Made by a program: the position numbers and the translations under genes | Notes under the pieces: model-generated | The model's input: the letters and a program-made list of their open reading frames with translations, nothing else | Database searches by the model: none | Told to the model about the DNA's origin: nothing | DNA from: an uncultured Oscillospiraceae bacterium | Lineage (GTDB): Bacteria; Bacillota; Clostridia; Oscillospirales; Oscillospiraceae | Length of the DNA: 64,000 nt | Assembly (NCBI GenBank): GCA_934646005.1 | Contig: CAKUED010000003.1 | Span: 94,296 to 158,295, forward strand | Direction: 5' to 3' | Part shown: piece after piece, positions 32,571 through 42,777 of the stretch | Layout of the letters: each line of letters opens with the position of its first letter | Position numbering within the stretch: the first letter of the stretch is position 1

Positions 32571-33406
32571 ACATCTGGTACGCGCTGTGCGACTGGACGG
32601 GCGCGGAATTTTTGCAGATGACGTTTATGAAAAACGCGCTGCTGGCGGTGCTGCTGCTCGCGCCGCTGTTCGGGCTGCTGTCCACCATGATCGTCACGGG
32701 CAAAATGAGCTTTTTCTCCGACGCGCTGGGGCACTCCGGCTTTACGGGCATCGCCATCGGCGTGCTGTGCGGCGCGGCGTCTCCGATGCTGTTTGCCGTG
32801 GGGCTGGCGGTTTTGCTGGCGCTGCTGTTTTCGTATGTCCGCGTGCGCACGAATCAGGCGGCGGATACGCTCATCGGCGTGTTCTCCTCCACCGCCGTGG
32901 CGCTGGGCATTTTCATCGCCACGCTCGGCGGCGGCAGCTTTACAAAATTCAACCGCTACCTCATCGGCGACCTGCTGTCCGTCACCCCGGCGGAGCTGGG
33001 GCTGCTGGCGCTCGTGCTGCTGGCGGTGGTCGTTTTGTGGGTGCTCGCGTCCAACCGGCTGGTGCTCACGGCGGTGCACCCGCAGCTTGCAGGCTCGCGC
33101 GGCATCTCGTGCAGGCGCTATGAAACGCTTTTCACCGTCTGCATCGCCGTGGTCGTGACGCTGGCGATGAGCTGGGTGGGGCTGATGGTCATCAATTCCC
33201 TGCTCGTCCTCCCCGCCGCCGCCGCGCGCAACGTGGCGCGGAATTTGCGGCAGTATCACCTGATCTCCGTCTGCGGCGCGCTGGCGTGCAGTCTCGCGGG
33301 GCTGCTCACGGCGTATCAGCTCGGCTGCTCGGCAGGCGCGACAGTCGCGCTTTACCTTGCCCTCTTCTTCGCCGTCACCTTCTGCCTGCGAAAAAAGGCG
33401 GCATAA
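32567..33406 (+). CDS. Zn/Mn ABC transporter permease
   Basis: 279 residues, about eight membrane segments. ABC-3 landmarks: FFSDALGHSGFTGIAIG (the conserved DalsH segment near residue 60) and SWVGLMVINSLLVLPAAAARN. It completes a three-gene metal importer. The downstream edge is array D, with a small hairpin (GCGCCCGGAGC type) about 10 bases after the stop. Confidence 0.92.
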   Translation: MNIWYALCDWTGAEFLQMTFMKNALLAVLLLAPLFGLLSTMIVTGKMSFFSDALGHSGFTGIAIGVLCGAASPMLFAVGLAVLLALLFSYVRVRTNQAADTLIGVFSSTAVALGIFIATLGGGSFTKFNRYLIGDLLSVTPAELGLLALVLLAVVVLWVLASNRLVLTAVHPQLAGSRGISCRRYETLFTVCIAVVVTLAMSWVGLMVINSLLVLPAAAARNVARNLRQYHLISVCGALACSLAGLLTAYQLGCSAGATVALYLALFFAVTFCLRKKAA

Positions 33407-33469
33407 TGAAAAACGAGCGCCCGGAGCATAACGCTCCGGGCGGTTTTATATGCAAAATCTATCCCATTT

Positions 33470-33833
33470 GCCGTAGGGGCGGACGCCTCTGTCCGCCCGG
33501 CAGGACGCACCTACAAAAACGGATGCAACAATGCGAAACCGTACCACGTTTGTAGGGGTCGATGCCCACATCGACCCGCACGACGCACGACCGTTTTTTA
33601 CGAAACGTTGCGGCAAATTTGTTGTTGCCCCACGGGCGGACAGAGGCGTCCGCCCCTACAGAACGTTTTGCGGTTTCGCCGATGGTGTGTGCATTTTTGC
33701 AATTGCGTATTGCCGGGTCGATGTGGGCATCGACCCCTACGGAGATTTTGCGAGGTCGCCGTTCGTTGTGCAATTTTGATGGTGCGCCCTGCGCGGGCGG
33801 GGTAGAACCCCGCCCCTACGCAAATTGGGCGGT
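33470..33833. repeat. Palindrome array D (clearest example)
   Basis: Five units: 33473 (GGACGCCTCTGTCC, plus), 33552 (TCGATGCCCACATCGA, plus), 33633 (reverse of the first type), 33714 (reverse of the second) and 33794 (GGGGTAGAACCCC, reverse). Start-to-start spacing is 79, 81, 81 and 80 bp. Spacers of about 53 bases recur in the other arrays. It lies between convergent genes. Confidence 0.9.
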
Positions 33834-35582
33834 TCACTCCCCCGCGTTCTGCGTATGCCACAAGCCCGCGTAGATGCCGTTTTGCTCCAGAAGCTGCTCG
33901 TGTGTGCCGCTTTCAGCGATCCTGCCGTCGGCGATGACGAAGATGCGCCTTGCGCTGCGGATGGTGGACAGACGGTGGGCGATGATGAACGTGGTGCGGT
34001 CCTTTGCCAGCGCGTCGAATGCCGATTGAATTTTCGACTCCGTCAGGCTGTCCAGTGCGCTCGTCGCCTCATCCAGAATGAGGATGGGCGGGTTTTTCAG
34101 GAAAATACGCGCGATCGAGATGCGCTGCTTCTGCCCGCCGGACAGCAGCGTCCCGCGCTCGCCCACATAGGTGTCAAACCCGTCGGGCATGGCGAGGATG
34201 TCGTCGTAAATTTCCGCCTGCTTCGCCGCGGCGACGATCTCGTCCATCGTCGCGTCCGGGCGGCCGTAGCGGATATTTTCCAGAATGGAATCGGCAAACA
34301 GGAACACCTCCTGCTGCACGATGCCGATGTGCTCGCGCAGACTTTTCTGCGTGATGGCGCGCACGTCGCGCCCGTCGATGCGGATCGCGCCGCCCGTCAC
34401 ATCGTAAAAGCGCGGCAGAAGCTGGCAGAGCGTCGATTTGCCGCCGCCGGACGGTCCGACGATGGCAACGGTCTCGCCCGGGCGCACGCGCAGGCTGACG
34501 TCATGCAGCACATCGAGCTCCTGCTCATACGAAAAGCTCACATGGTCGATCTCGACCTCACCGCGCACCGTATCCAGCGTCACTGCGTCCGGCGCGTCCT
34601 GAAGCGTCGGCTCGGTACGCATGACGTCGATAAAGCGCTGCAGGCCCGCCGTGCCGTTTGCGAACAGCTCCGAGAAATTCGCCAGCTTGCGGATGGGGTT
34701 GACGAACGTCGTGATGTAGAGCGAGAACGTGATCAGGTCGGTGTAGTCCATCCGCCCCTGCATGATGAGCGCGCCGCCCACGGCGATGACGCTGACCGAC
34801 AGGATGCTCACAAAAAACTCCATAATGGCGTTAAAATAGCCCATTTCCTTGTGAAATGTCCGCTTGGAGCGCTTGAAAACGTCGTTGGAGGCACGGAATT
34901 TATCCTCCTCCAATTCCTCATTTGCAAACGCCTTGGCGGTGCGCATCCCGGACAGGCTCGACTCGATGTCGGCATTGATGACGCCGACCTTCTGCTTGAC
35001 CTGCCGCGAGGCCTGCGACATCGCGCGCCGGCGCGCCATGATGACCACGACGAAAACCGGGATGAGCACGGCGACCACCAGCGCCAGCCGCCACTCGATG
35101 GTGAACATGATCGAAAGCGCGCCGAGGATGGTCACGCCGGAGATGAACAGGTCCTCCGGACCGTGGTGCGCCAGCTCCGTGATCTCAAACAGATCGCTCG
35201 TGAGCCTGCTCATGAGCTGCCCGGTGCGGTTGTGGTCGTAAAAATCAAAGCCCAGCACCTGCATATGCGAAAACAGCGCCTCGCGGATGTCCGCCTCCAC
35301 GCGGATGCCGAACGTATGCCCCCAATAGCAGATGACGTAATAGAGCAGCGACCGCGCGATATATGCGACCACGACCACCGCCATCACGGTAAAAAACGCC
35401 GTGAACGCCCGCTGCGGAAGCAGGCTCGTCATGCACCAGCGGGAGATGAGCGGATAGGCAAGGTCAATGAGCGCCACGATGAGCGCGCAGAGCATATCCA
35501 GCGCGAACAGGCGGCGGTGGCGTTTGAAAAAATGCAGAAAGATCGACAGCGTGCTTTTGCGCTGATAATCGCGGGTGGTCAT
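33834..35582 (-). CDS. ABC multidrug-type exporter (fused membrane and ATPase domains)
   Basis: 582 residues. The start at 35582 (MTTRDYQRKST) has AGGAGGAG upstream. Six transmembrane helices lie in residues about 20-320, including a DHNRTGQLMSRLTSDL coupling segment. The ATPase domain has Walker A GPSGGGKST, signature LSGGQKQR, Walker B ILILDEATSALD and H-loop IAHRLST. The family works as a dimer; with no second half-transporter gene here, a homodimer like MsbA or LmrA is likely. Substrate unknown. Confidence 0.93.
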   Translation of the reverse strand: MTTRDYQRKSTLSIFLHFFKRHRRLFALDMLCALIVALIDLAYPLISRWCMTSLLPQRAFTAFFTVMAVVVVAYIARSLLYYVICYWGHTFGIRVEADIREALFSHMQVLGFDFYDHNRTGQLMSRLTSDLFEITELAHHGPEDLFISGVTILGALSIMFTIEWRLALVVAVLIPVFVVVIMARRRAMSQASRQVKQKVGVINADIESSLSGMRTAKAFANEELEEDKFRASNDVFKRSKRTFHKEMGYFNAIMEFFVSILSVSVIAVGGALIMQGRMDYTDLITFSLYITTFVNPIRKLANFSELFANGTAGLQRFIDVMRTEPTLQDAPDAVTLDTVRGEVEIDHVSFSYEQELDVLHDVSLRVRPGETVAIVGPSGGGKSTLCQLLPRFYDVTGGAIRIDGRDVRAITQKSLREHIGIVQQEVFLFADSILENIRYGRPDATMDEIVAAAKQAEIYDDILAMPDGFDTYVGERGTLLSGGQKQRISIARIFLKNPPILILDEATSALDSLTESKIQSAFDALAKDRTTFIIAHRLSTIRSARRIFVIADGRIAESGTHEQLLEQNGIYAGLWHTQNAGE

Positions 35583-35719
35583 AGTGCTCCTCCTGAAAAC
35601 GCGGCGGCAAAGCCGCGATGCTGCCCTTATCATACGCAAACACGCGCCGCTTTGCAAGCCTGCGTTTGCAAAATCAGGTGCGGCATGGTAGAATTTCGCC
35701 AAAGAGAGGACGTGAGCCG

Positions 35720-36373
35720 ATGGTCGAAATTTTGTATCAGGACGCGCAAGTGATCGTCTGCTGCAAGCCTGCGGGGGTATTATCGCAAGGAGACGACGCG
35801 GACGCGATGCCCGCGCTGCTGCGGGCACAGTGCGGCGGGGACATCTTCCCGGTGCACCGGCTCGACCGCGTGAGCGCGGGCGTGATGGTCTACGCCCGCA
35901 CGGCGCGTGCGGCGGCGGCGCTCAGCGCGTCGGCACAGGCGGGACGCTGGCGGAAGGAATATCTGGCGGTGCTCAGCGCCGTGCCCGCAGAACCTGAGGG
36001 TGTTTTGGAGGATCTTTTGTATTTTGACCGCGCACGCGACAAGAGCTTCGTCTGCAAGCGCCCCCGCGCGGGCGTGAAGGCGGCGAGGCTGGCGTATACG
36101 GTCGTCTCCACCGCGCAGGACGGCAATCAGCGCCGCGCGCTCGTGCGCGTGCGCCTGTTTACCGGCAGGACGCATCAAATTCGAGCCCAGTTTTCCTCCC
36201 GCGCCCTTCCGCTTCTCGGCGACGGCAAATACGGCGGCGGCGATAACCGCTGCAAGACCGCCCTCTTTTCCGCGCATTTGCAGTTCCCGCACCCCGAAAC
36301 CGGCGAAGAAATGACGTTTGAAGCAAAGCCGCCGAAGGTGTTCCCTTGGACAATGTTCGAGCTTTCGTCGTAA
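35720..36373 (+). CDS. RluA-family pseudouridine synthase
   Basis: 217 residues from ATG 35720. Catalytic motif HRLDRVSAGVMVYART with the Asp nucleophile near residue 44 (family HRLDxxTSG), and the late FTGRTHQIRAQF and LLGDGKYGG blocks. No S4 domain. The usual substrate is uridine in 23S rRNA or tRNA. The last codons and TAA (…CTTTCGTCGTAA) coincide with the terminal sequence of the array family, so the C-terminus was remodelled by repeat insertion. Confidence 0.92.
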   Translation: MVEILYQDAQVIVCCKPAGVLSQGDDADAMPALLRAQCGGDIFPVHRLDRVSAGVMVYARTARAAAALSASAQAGRWRKEYLAVLSAVPAEPEGVLEDLLYFDRARDKSFVCKRPRAGVKAARLAYTVVSTAQDGNQRRALVRVRLFTGRTHQIRAQFSSRALPLLGDGKYGGGDNRCKTALFSAHLQFPHPETGEEMTFEAKPPKVFPWTMFELSS

Positions 36374-36750
36374 CGTAGGGACGGGGCTTGCCCCGCCCGG
36401 CAGCACTAAATTGCAAATATGACCGCACCAATGCAAAAATGAACGCACCAAAGGGGCGGACGACCCTGTCCGCCCGTCAGGACGCGCCGCCATTTTCACG
36501 AAACATTGCGGCGAAACCGTAAATGCCCAACGGGCGGACAGAGGCGTCCGCCCCTACAAAACACTGTGCGAGGTCACCGTTTGTTGTACAATTTTGATGG
36601 TGCACCCCGCCCCTACGCTGGTTTGATGGATTCTACGAGGTTGCCGAAGGTGCGTGCAAATTTGTTATTGCCTGCTGCGCAATCCTTCAGTCGCCTTCGG
36701 CGACAGCTCCCTTTACACAAGGGAGCCTTTGGCACGTCCAAATCTGGTGG
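36360..36750. repeat. Palindrome array E
   Basis: Begins with TTTCGTCGTAACGTAGGG overlapping the pseudouridine synthase stop. Units at about 36375 (GGGGCTTGCCCC), 36455 (GGACGACCCTGTCC) and 36531 (reverse), then a partly deleted CCCCGCCCCTAC near 36605. The right edge is the CCTTCAGTCGCC...AAGGGAGCC hairpin family at 36690-36735. More decayed than array D. Confidence 0.8.
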
Positions 36751-36760
36751 GTATACACAA

Positions 36761-36790
36761 ACCCCCGGACAGGGCTTCCTGTTCGGGGGT
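36761..36790 (-). terminator. Terminator of the DUF2284 gene
   Basis: A 13-bp stem ACCCCCGGACAGG with 36778-36790 (one G-T), 6 bases after the minus-strand stop. Confidence 0.75.
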
Positions 36791-36795
36791 ATCCG

Positions 36796-37338
36796 TCATT
36801 TCTGATCCTTAAAAAACAGCAGCGAGAACCACGTTACGATATTGCCGTTGAAAAAATCCAGCCCGCATTTTTCTGCGAGGTCGGTTGCCAGGATGCCGTG
36901 GCTTTCGATGCAGGGGAACATCCGCTCGGGGTGGCGGCAGGGGGCATCGGGCCAGGCGCAGTGCTCGCAGACGGCACATGCCTCGGTGGACAGGACCATC
37001 ACCTGCTGGTTTTGCTCCCGCAGCAGCGCGGCGACCTGATGGGCGATGGCCTCGTGCGGGGCGCGGGTGGCAAGCGTTTCGTCGATGTTGGCGATGTCGC
37101 TGACCTCCGTCACGGTGGTGATGACGAGCGCTTCGGGATAGGCGAGGCAGCGCGCGCGGCATTCCCCGACCGTCCCGACCGCGGGCGGGCACGCCCAGGT
37201 GGTGTTATACATCGGGCACTCCTGCTCGCAGATGGTGCGCACGCGCTGGGTGAACACGATGTCCTTCGTATCCACATACGCAAACTGAAACAGCGGCAGC
37301 GCCGCCAGCGCCTGCTCCAGCTTATCCCGATCCAGCAT
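36796..37338 (-). CDS. DUF2284 metal-binding protein
   Basis: 180 residues. Conserved cysteines in CEQECPMYNTTWACPP (residues about 37-51) and in ACAVCEHCAWPDAPCRHPERMFPC (about 119-142) form the putative iron-sulfur or metal site of DUF2284. The C-terminal ESHGILATDLAEKCGL is also typical. The family is widespread in anaerobes and of unknown biochemical role. It is monocistronic, facing array E. Confidence 0.85.
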   Translation of the reverse strand: MLDRDKLEQALAALPLFQFAYVDTKDIVFTQRVRTICEQECPMYNTTWACPPAVGTVGECRARCLAYPEALVITTVTEVSDIANIDETLATRAPHEAIAHQVAALLREQNQQVMVLSTEACAVCEHCAWPDAPCRHPERMFPCIESHGILATDLAEKCGLDFFNGNIVTWFSLLFFKDQK

Positions 37339-37410
37339 TCCGCCGCCCCCTCTCGTTTTTTATATTGTAGCCGGTTCAAGACGGCACGTCAACCGGCGGC
37401 GCATAAAAAT

Positions 37411-37450
37411 ACAGCACACAGTACTGGTGTGTGAGAGTACTGCGTGCTGT
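37411..37450. other. Orphan long hairpin in a gene-poor stretch
   Basis: A 15-bp stem ACAGCACACAGTACT (37411-37425) with 37436-37450 (one mismatch) and a 10-base loop. It belongs to no recognisable gene. The 340 bases between the DUF2284 gene and the XRE regulator otherwise hold only a possible promoter (TTGCGC 37460, TATACT 37483). Confidence 0.5.
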
Positions 37451-37673
37451 TTGCACGGCTTGCGCCGCGCTGAAAAATGTGATATACTGTTCCCCAGCAT
37501 ATCAGTAGCTGCCCGGATGACAAGCAACAACTCTTTACGCTGCGATCATACCGCAGATGGGCAAAAATGTCACCCTACCGGCTGTTCCGGCGGGTCAATT
37601 TCTGCGAGAGAGGCACTCTACCGGCAGTAGAATTTCCAGTGATACCAAGGCTTTCAGGAAGGAGCGGGTTTGC

Positions 37674-38264
37674 TTGAAGGTTGAAGAGACGACCATGCGG
37701 CGAACGATCGCAAAAAATATCACAGCCTACCGCAAGGCGCATCACGACACGCAGGCAGACCTCGCGGAAAAGCTCAATTACTCCGACAAATCCGTCTCCA
37801 AGTGGGAGCGCGGCGAGAGCTTGCCGGATGTGTTCATTCTGGCGCAGATCGCCGACCTGTACGGCGTGACGGTGAGCAATCTGATCGGCGAGGTGGAAGC
37901 GCCGAAAAAGGCAAGGCCGTATTACCATCTGTTCATTTATCTGCTGTCGGTGGCGATTGTGTTCGTGCTGGCGACGATCTTATTCACGGCGTTTACCATC
38001 GCGGAAGTGCCGTTCCCGGCGTGGATGTTCTTTGTGTACGCCGTGCCGGTGGCGTCGATCGTGTCGATCGTGTTCACGAGCCTGTGGTGGGGCATCTGGC
38101 AGCAGGCGGCGTCGATCACGGTGCTCATCTGGACGCTGGGCGTGTGCCTGTTTTTGTCGTTCCCGCAGGTGGGCAAGCTCTCGCAGATCTTCATCGTGTG
38201 CGCGGCGGTGCAGGTGCTCGTCGTGTTGTGGGAGCTGTTCCGTATGTTCCGCAACAGAAAATGA
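37674..38264 (+). CDS. XRE-family regulator with C-terminal membrane domain
   Basis: 196 residues if started at TTG 37674 (GGAAGGAG 9 bases upstream); ATG 37695 is the alternative with a weak RBS. The HTH occupies residues about 8-65 (DTQADLAEKLNYSDKSVSKWERGESLPD). Four hydrophobic helices follow (YLLSVAIVFVLATILF, MFFVYAVPVASIVSIVF, ITVLIWTLGVCLFL, IFIVCAAVQVLVVLW), so the regulator is probably membrane-bound and may sense envelope conditions. No target operon is adjacent. Confidence 0.85.
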   Translation: MKVEETTMRRTIAKNITAYRKAHHDTQADLAEKLNYSDKSVSKWERGESLPDVFILAQIADLYGVTVSNLIGEVEAPKKARPYYHLFIYLLSVAIVFVLATILFTAFTIAEVPFPAWMFFVYAVPVASIVSIVFTSLWWGIWQQAASITVLIWTLGVCLFLSFPQVGKLSQIFIVCAAVQVLVVLWELFRMFRNRK

Positions 38265-38270
38265 CCTTCT

Positions 38271-38303
38271 CCGGGCGCAGCCAAGCCGCTGCGCCCGGTT
38301 TTT
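38271..38303 (+). terminator. Terminator after the membrane XRE regulator
   Basis: A 10-bp stem CCGGGCGCAG with 38289-38298, then TTTTT. Confidence 0.88.
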
Positions 38304-38324
38304 GTGTAAATATGGGGATGTGTC

Positions 38325-38353
38325 TTGAAAGCGCGGAAAAACTGTTGTATAAT
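38325..38353 (+). promoter_or_regulatory. Promoter of asnA
   Basis: TTGAAA (38325-38330), 17 bases, TATAAT (38348-38353), 32 bases before the asnA start. Confidence 0.85.
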
Positions 38354-38385
38354 AAATTGATTTTTTGGAAAGAAGGAGTTTTACC

Positions 38386-39393
38386 ATGAGCAAGATCGCA
38401 ATCCCTGCCGGGTACAAAGCGCCGCTGAGCGTATATGAGCTTCAGCGCGCCATCGAATTTATCAAGAGCAATTTCCAGGTCAATCTCGGCAATGCGCTCA
38501 ATCTGCGCCGCGTGTCCGCGCCGCTGTTCGTGGATGAGAACTCCGGGCTGAACGACAACCTCAACGGCTACGAGCGCCCGGTGAGCTTTGACATCCCGGA
38601 CGTCGGCGCGCAGGCACAGGTGGTGCATTCACTGGCAAAGTGGAAGCGCCTGGCTCTCAAGCGCTACGATTTTAAGCCCGGCAAGGGTCTGTTCACCGAC
38701 ATGAACGCCATCCGGCGCGACGAAGAGGTCGATAACCTCCACTCCATCTATGTCGATCAGTGGGACTGGGAAAAGGTCATCACCCGTGAGGACCGTAACG
38801 AGGCATACCTGCGCCGCACCGTGCGCGACATCGTGGGCGCGGTGTGCGAGACGAACGATGCGCTGGGCATCGCCTTCCCGAGCCTGCATACCAAGCTCGA
38901 CCGCGAGGTATTTTTCATCACCACGCAGGAGCTGGAGGACAAATACCCCGACCTCACGCCCAAGCAGCGCGAAAACGCCATCGTGCGCGAGCATCACACA
39001 GTGTTCCTCATGCAGATCGGCGGCAAGCTCCGCTCCGGCAAGCCCCACGACGGGCGCGCGCCGGACTATGACGACTGGGCGCTCAACGGCGATATTCTGG
39101 TGTGGAATCCCGTGCTGGAATGCGCGTTTGAAATTTCGTCCATGGGCATCCGCGTGGACGAGGCGTCGCTGGCGGAGCAGTTGAAGCTCGCGGGCTGCGA
39201 AGAGCGGCGCGAGCTGCCGTTCCACAAGATGCTGCTCGCTGGCGAGCTGCCGCTGACCATGGGCGGCGGCATCGGGCAGAGCCGCGTTTGTATGCTGATG
39301 ATCGGCACCTGCCACATCGGCGAGGTGCAGTCCAGCCTGTGGGACGAAAACACCCGCAAGACCTGCCAGGATGCAGGAATTTTGCTTCTGTAA
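38386..39393 (+). CDS. asnA: Aspartate--ammonia ligase
   Basis: 335 residues from ATG 38386 (AAGGAG upstream), the usual length. AsnA shares the class II aminoacyl-tRNA synthetase fold. Visible blocks are NLGNALNLRRVSAPLFV, NDNLNGYERPVSFDI, GLFTDMNAIRRDEE, HSIYVDQWDWEKVI and the C-terminal GGGIGQSRVCML motif 3. It makes asparagine from aspartate, ammonia and ATP. The next gene, asnS, starts 32 bases downstream, linking asparagine synthesis and charging. Confidence 0.96.
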   Translation: MSKIAIPAGYKAPLSVYELQRAIEFIKSNFQVNLGNALNLRRVSAPLFVDENSGLNDNLNGYERPVSFDIPDVGAQAQVVHSLAKWKRLALKRYDFKPGKGLFTDMNAIRRDEEVDNLHSIYVDQWDWEKVITREDRNEAYLRRTVRDIVGAVCETNDALGIAFPSLHTKLDREVFFITTQELEDKYPDLTPKQRENAIVREHHTVFLMQIGGKLRSGKPHDGRAPDYDDWALNGDILVWNPVLECAFEISSMGIRVDEASLAEQLKLAGCEERRELPFHKMLLAGELPLTMGGGIGQSRVCMLMIGTCHIGEVQSSLWDENTRKTCQDAGILLL

Positions 39394-39425
39394 TATAGTT
39401 GAATTTTTGAAAAGAGGAGTACAAG

Positions 39426-40820
<1,395 letters not shown>

Positions 40821-40827
40821 GCAAACG

Positions 40828-40866
40828 AAAGAGCCTCCGACCGGGCAGGTTGGAGGCTCTTTTTTG
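40828..40866 (+). terminator. Terminator of asnA-asnS
   Basis: A long stem AAAGAGCCTCCGACC with GGTTGGAGGCTCTTT around GGGCA, ending in a T run. Confidence 0.92.
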
Positions 40867-40941
40867 GCGGTTTTCACGATTTTTGCAGGGGATATTTACA
40901 TATTATTCACAATGCGCCGCTATACTGGGGACACAAAATAA

Positions 40942-40987
40942 AGGTAGCACCGCACAATTCGGCGGGCGCAATTGCGCGGTGCTGCCT
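40942..40987 (+). promoter_or_regulatory. Leader hairpin before the efflux operon
   Basis: An 18-bp stem with G-U pairs (AGGTAGCACCGCACAATT at 40942-40959 with 40970-40987). It lies between a TATACT element (40921-40926) and the adaptor start at 41011, with no T run. It may stabilise the mRNA or be a protein-binding site. Confidence 0.5.
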
Positions 40988-41010
40988 GAAGGTATAAGGG
41001 GCGAAAGATC

Positions 41011-42777
41011 ATGGCGGACACGACTGGGGTCAAAAAGAAGAAAAAACTCAAAAAGCGCTGGTTTGTGATCGGCGGCGTGGTGCTGGTGATCGCGGCGCTT
41101 CTGATCGTGCCGCGGCTGCTCGGCGCGGGCGCGGCTGCGGCGGTGCTCCGCCTGAGCGACACCACGCCCGTCAGCCGCACGGACCTGCGCAGCACCATCT
41201 CCGCCAACGGCACGGTGGAGAGCGCGGACGCGACGAACGTCTACTCCACGCTCGCCCTGCCGGTCAAGAGCGTGGCGGTGGAGGTCGGCGATTTTGTACA
41301 CGAAGGCGACGTGCTGGCGGAGCTGGACGGCGAGGGCGTGGAGGATCAGATCAGCACCCAGCGCGCCAGCCTCTCTACCGCGCAGGCAGCGGGCGGCGCA
41401 CAGCTCAAGAGCGCGCAGGACAGCTACAATACCTTCAAGCAGTCGCTCGACGACGGTCTGAACGCGAGCCTGCTTGCCGCGCAGGCGCAGGTCGATTCCG
41501 CGTGGGAGGCGTATGAAAAGGCGCAGACGGCGCTCGAGCGCTACGAGCGCTCGCTGGACGAGGGCGAAAACACGCAGCTTCTGAGCGCGAAAAGCTCCCG
41601 CAATCAGGCGCAAAGCGCACTGGAGAGTGCGGAAAATGCGCTGGATTCTGCGCAGGCGGCGCGCGACGCGGCGGCGATGACGCTGGCGCAGACGGGCAAC
41701 GCCTACGCGACCGCGCAGGAGGAGCTCAAGGTGCTGGAAGCCGGAACGCCGGAATATACCGCGAAGGAGGCGGAGGTCGCCGCGCTGAAGGCGGACAATG
41801 ACGCCGCGCTGAGCGCCTATGAGGCGGCGGAGGCGCAGTGCAGCGCGCTTGAGCGGCAGGTCGATTCTGCATCGGACGCCTACCGTCTTGCCAAGAGCGC
41901 ATACGAAGCCGCCGAAACGGGCGCGGACGACGCGCTGGATGACTACCGCGACGCGGTGGACACCGCGAAGGACGCCTATGACAAGGCGACCAAAAATCTG
42001 GAATCGACGCAGCGAGCGGTCGGCGGGCAGCTTGAAAGCTACTCCAACGCCGTGCAGTCGGCACGCGCGGGTGCGAGCACCGCGGTCACGCAGGAGTCGA
42101 TCGCGCAGCTTGAAAAGCAGCTCGACGACGCGACCATCACCGCCCCCTGTGACGGCACGGTCACGGCGGTCTACGCGACGGTCGGCGCGAATGGCAGCGG
42201 GCTGCTGTTCGTGATCGAGGATCTGGACGATCTCGTCATCAAAACGACCGTCAAGGGCTACGACATCGGAAAAGTCGCGATCGGGCAGAAGGTCGCCATC
42301 CGCTCCGACGCGACGGGCGACGCGGAATTTGACGGCAGCGTCAGCACCATCGCCCCCACGGCGCAGAAAAATGCCTACGGCGTGACGAGCGCCACGGGCA
42401 GCGACGCGCTGTTTGACACCGAGGTCGCCGTGAACAGCACGAACACCGGGCTTCGCATCGGTCTGGAAGCGCAGCTCGATTACATTCTCGAAGAGACGAA
42501 GGACGTTCTGGTCGTGCCGTATGACGCGGTGTATCAGAACGATGACGGACAGACGTGCGTACTGACGGTCGAGGATCTCGGCGGCGGCAAGTATACGCTG
42601 CACGAAGTGCCGGTCACGACCGGGATGGACGACGATCTGGACATCGCCGTGACCGGCGACGGCATCGCCGAGGGCGTGCGCGTGGTGCACGCGCCGGATA
42701 ACTACCGGCTGCTCGTCGGTCAGACGCTCACCGCGGCGTCGCAGCAGTATGAGATGTGGGCGGGGATGATGGGATGA
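41011..42777 (+). CDS. HlyD/MacA-type efflux adaptor with long coiled coil
   Basis: 588 residues, long for the family. A basic N-terminus (KKKKKLKKRW), one membrane anchor (residues about 20-40), a biotinyl-lipoyl-like strand pair (ALPVKSVAVEVGDFVHEGDVLAELDG), then about 250 residues of Ala/Glu/Gln-rich coiled coil (residues about 110-370), the second lipoyl half (ITAPCDGTVTAVYATVGANGSG) and a beta-barrel domain. In Gram-positive bacteria such adaptors pair with MacB-like ATPase and permease, which follow here with ATGA overlap. Confidence 0.9.
   Translation: MADTTGVKKKKKLKKRWFVIGGVVLVIAALLIVPRLLGAGAAAAVLRLSDTTPVSRTDLRSTISANGTVESADATNVYSTLALPVKSVAVEVGDFVHEGDVLAELDGEGVEDQISTQRASLSTAQAAGGAQLKSAQDSYNTFKQSLDDGLNASLLAAQAQVDSAWEAYEKAQTALERYERSLDEGENTQLLSAKSSRNQAQSALESAENALDSAQAARDAAAMTLAQTGNAYATAQEELKVLEAGTPEYTAKEAEVAALKADNDAALSAYEAAEAQCSALERQVDSASDAYRLAKSAYEAAETGADDALDDYRDAVDTAKDAYDKATKNLESTQRAVGGQLESYSNAVQSARAGASTAVTQESIAQLEKQLDDATITAPCDGTVTAVYATVGANGSGLLFVIEDLDDLVIKTTVKGYDIGKVAIGQKVAIRSDATGDAEFDGSVSTIAPTAQKNAYGVTSATGSDALFDTEVAVNSTNTGLRIGLEAQLDYILEETKDVLVVPYDAVYQNDDGQTCVLTVEDLGGGKYTLHEVPVTTGMDDDLDIAVTGDGIAEGVRVVHAPDNYRLLVGQTLTAASQQYEMWAGMMG

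Noticed and set aside
33470..33833. Array D and its sisters as CRISPR arrays
   Set aside because: The palindromes differ from unit to unit, spacers are shared between arrays instead of being unique, orientation flips in the middle, and no cas genes are near them.
37557..37673. A longer N-terminus for the membrane XRE regulator
   Set aside because: The extra residues precede the strong RBS GGAAGGAG and are not part of the HTH; a start at TTG 37674 fits better.
40942..40987. T-box riboswitch (AGGTAGCACCGC resembles the antiterminator sequence)
   Set aside because: There is no room for stem I or a specifier loop after the asnS terminator, there is no terminator alternative, and the downstream genes are efflux genes.
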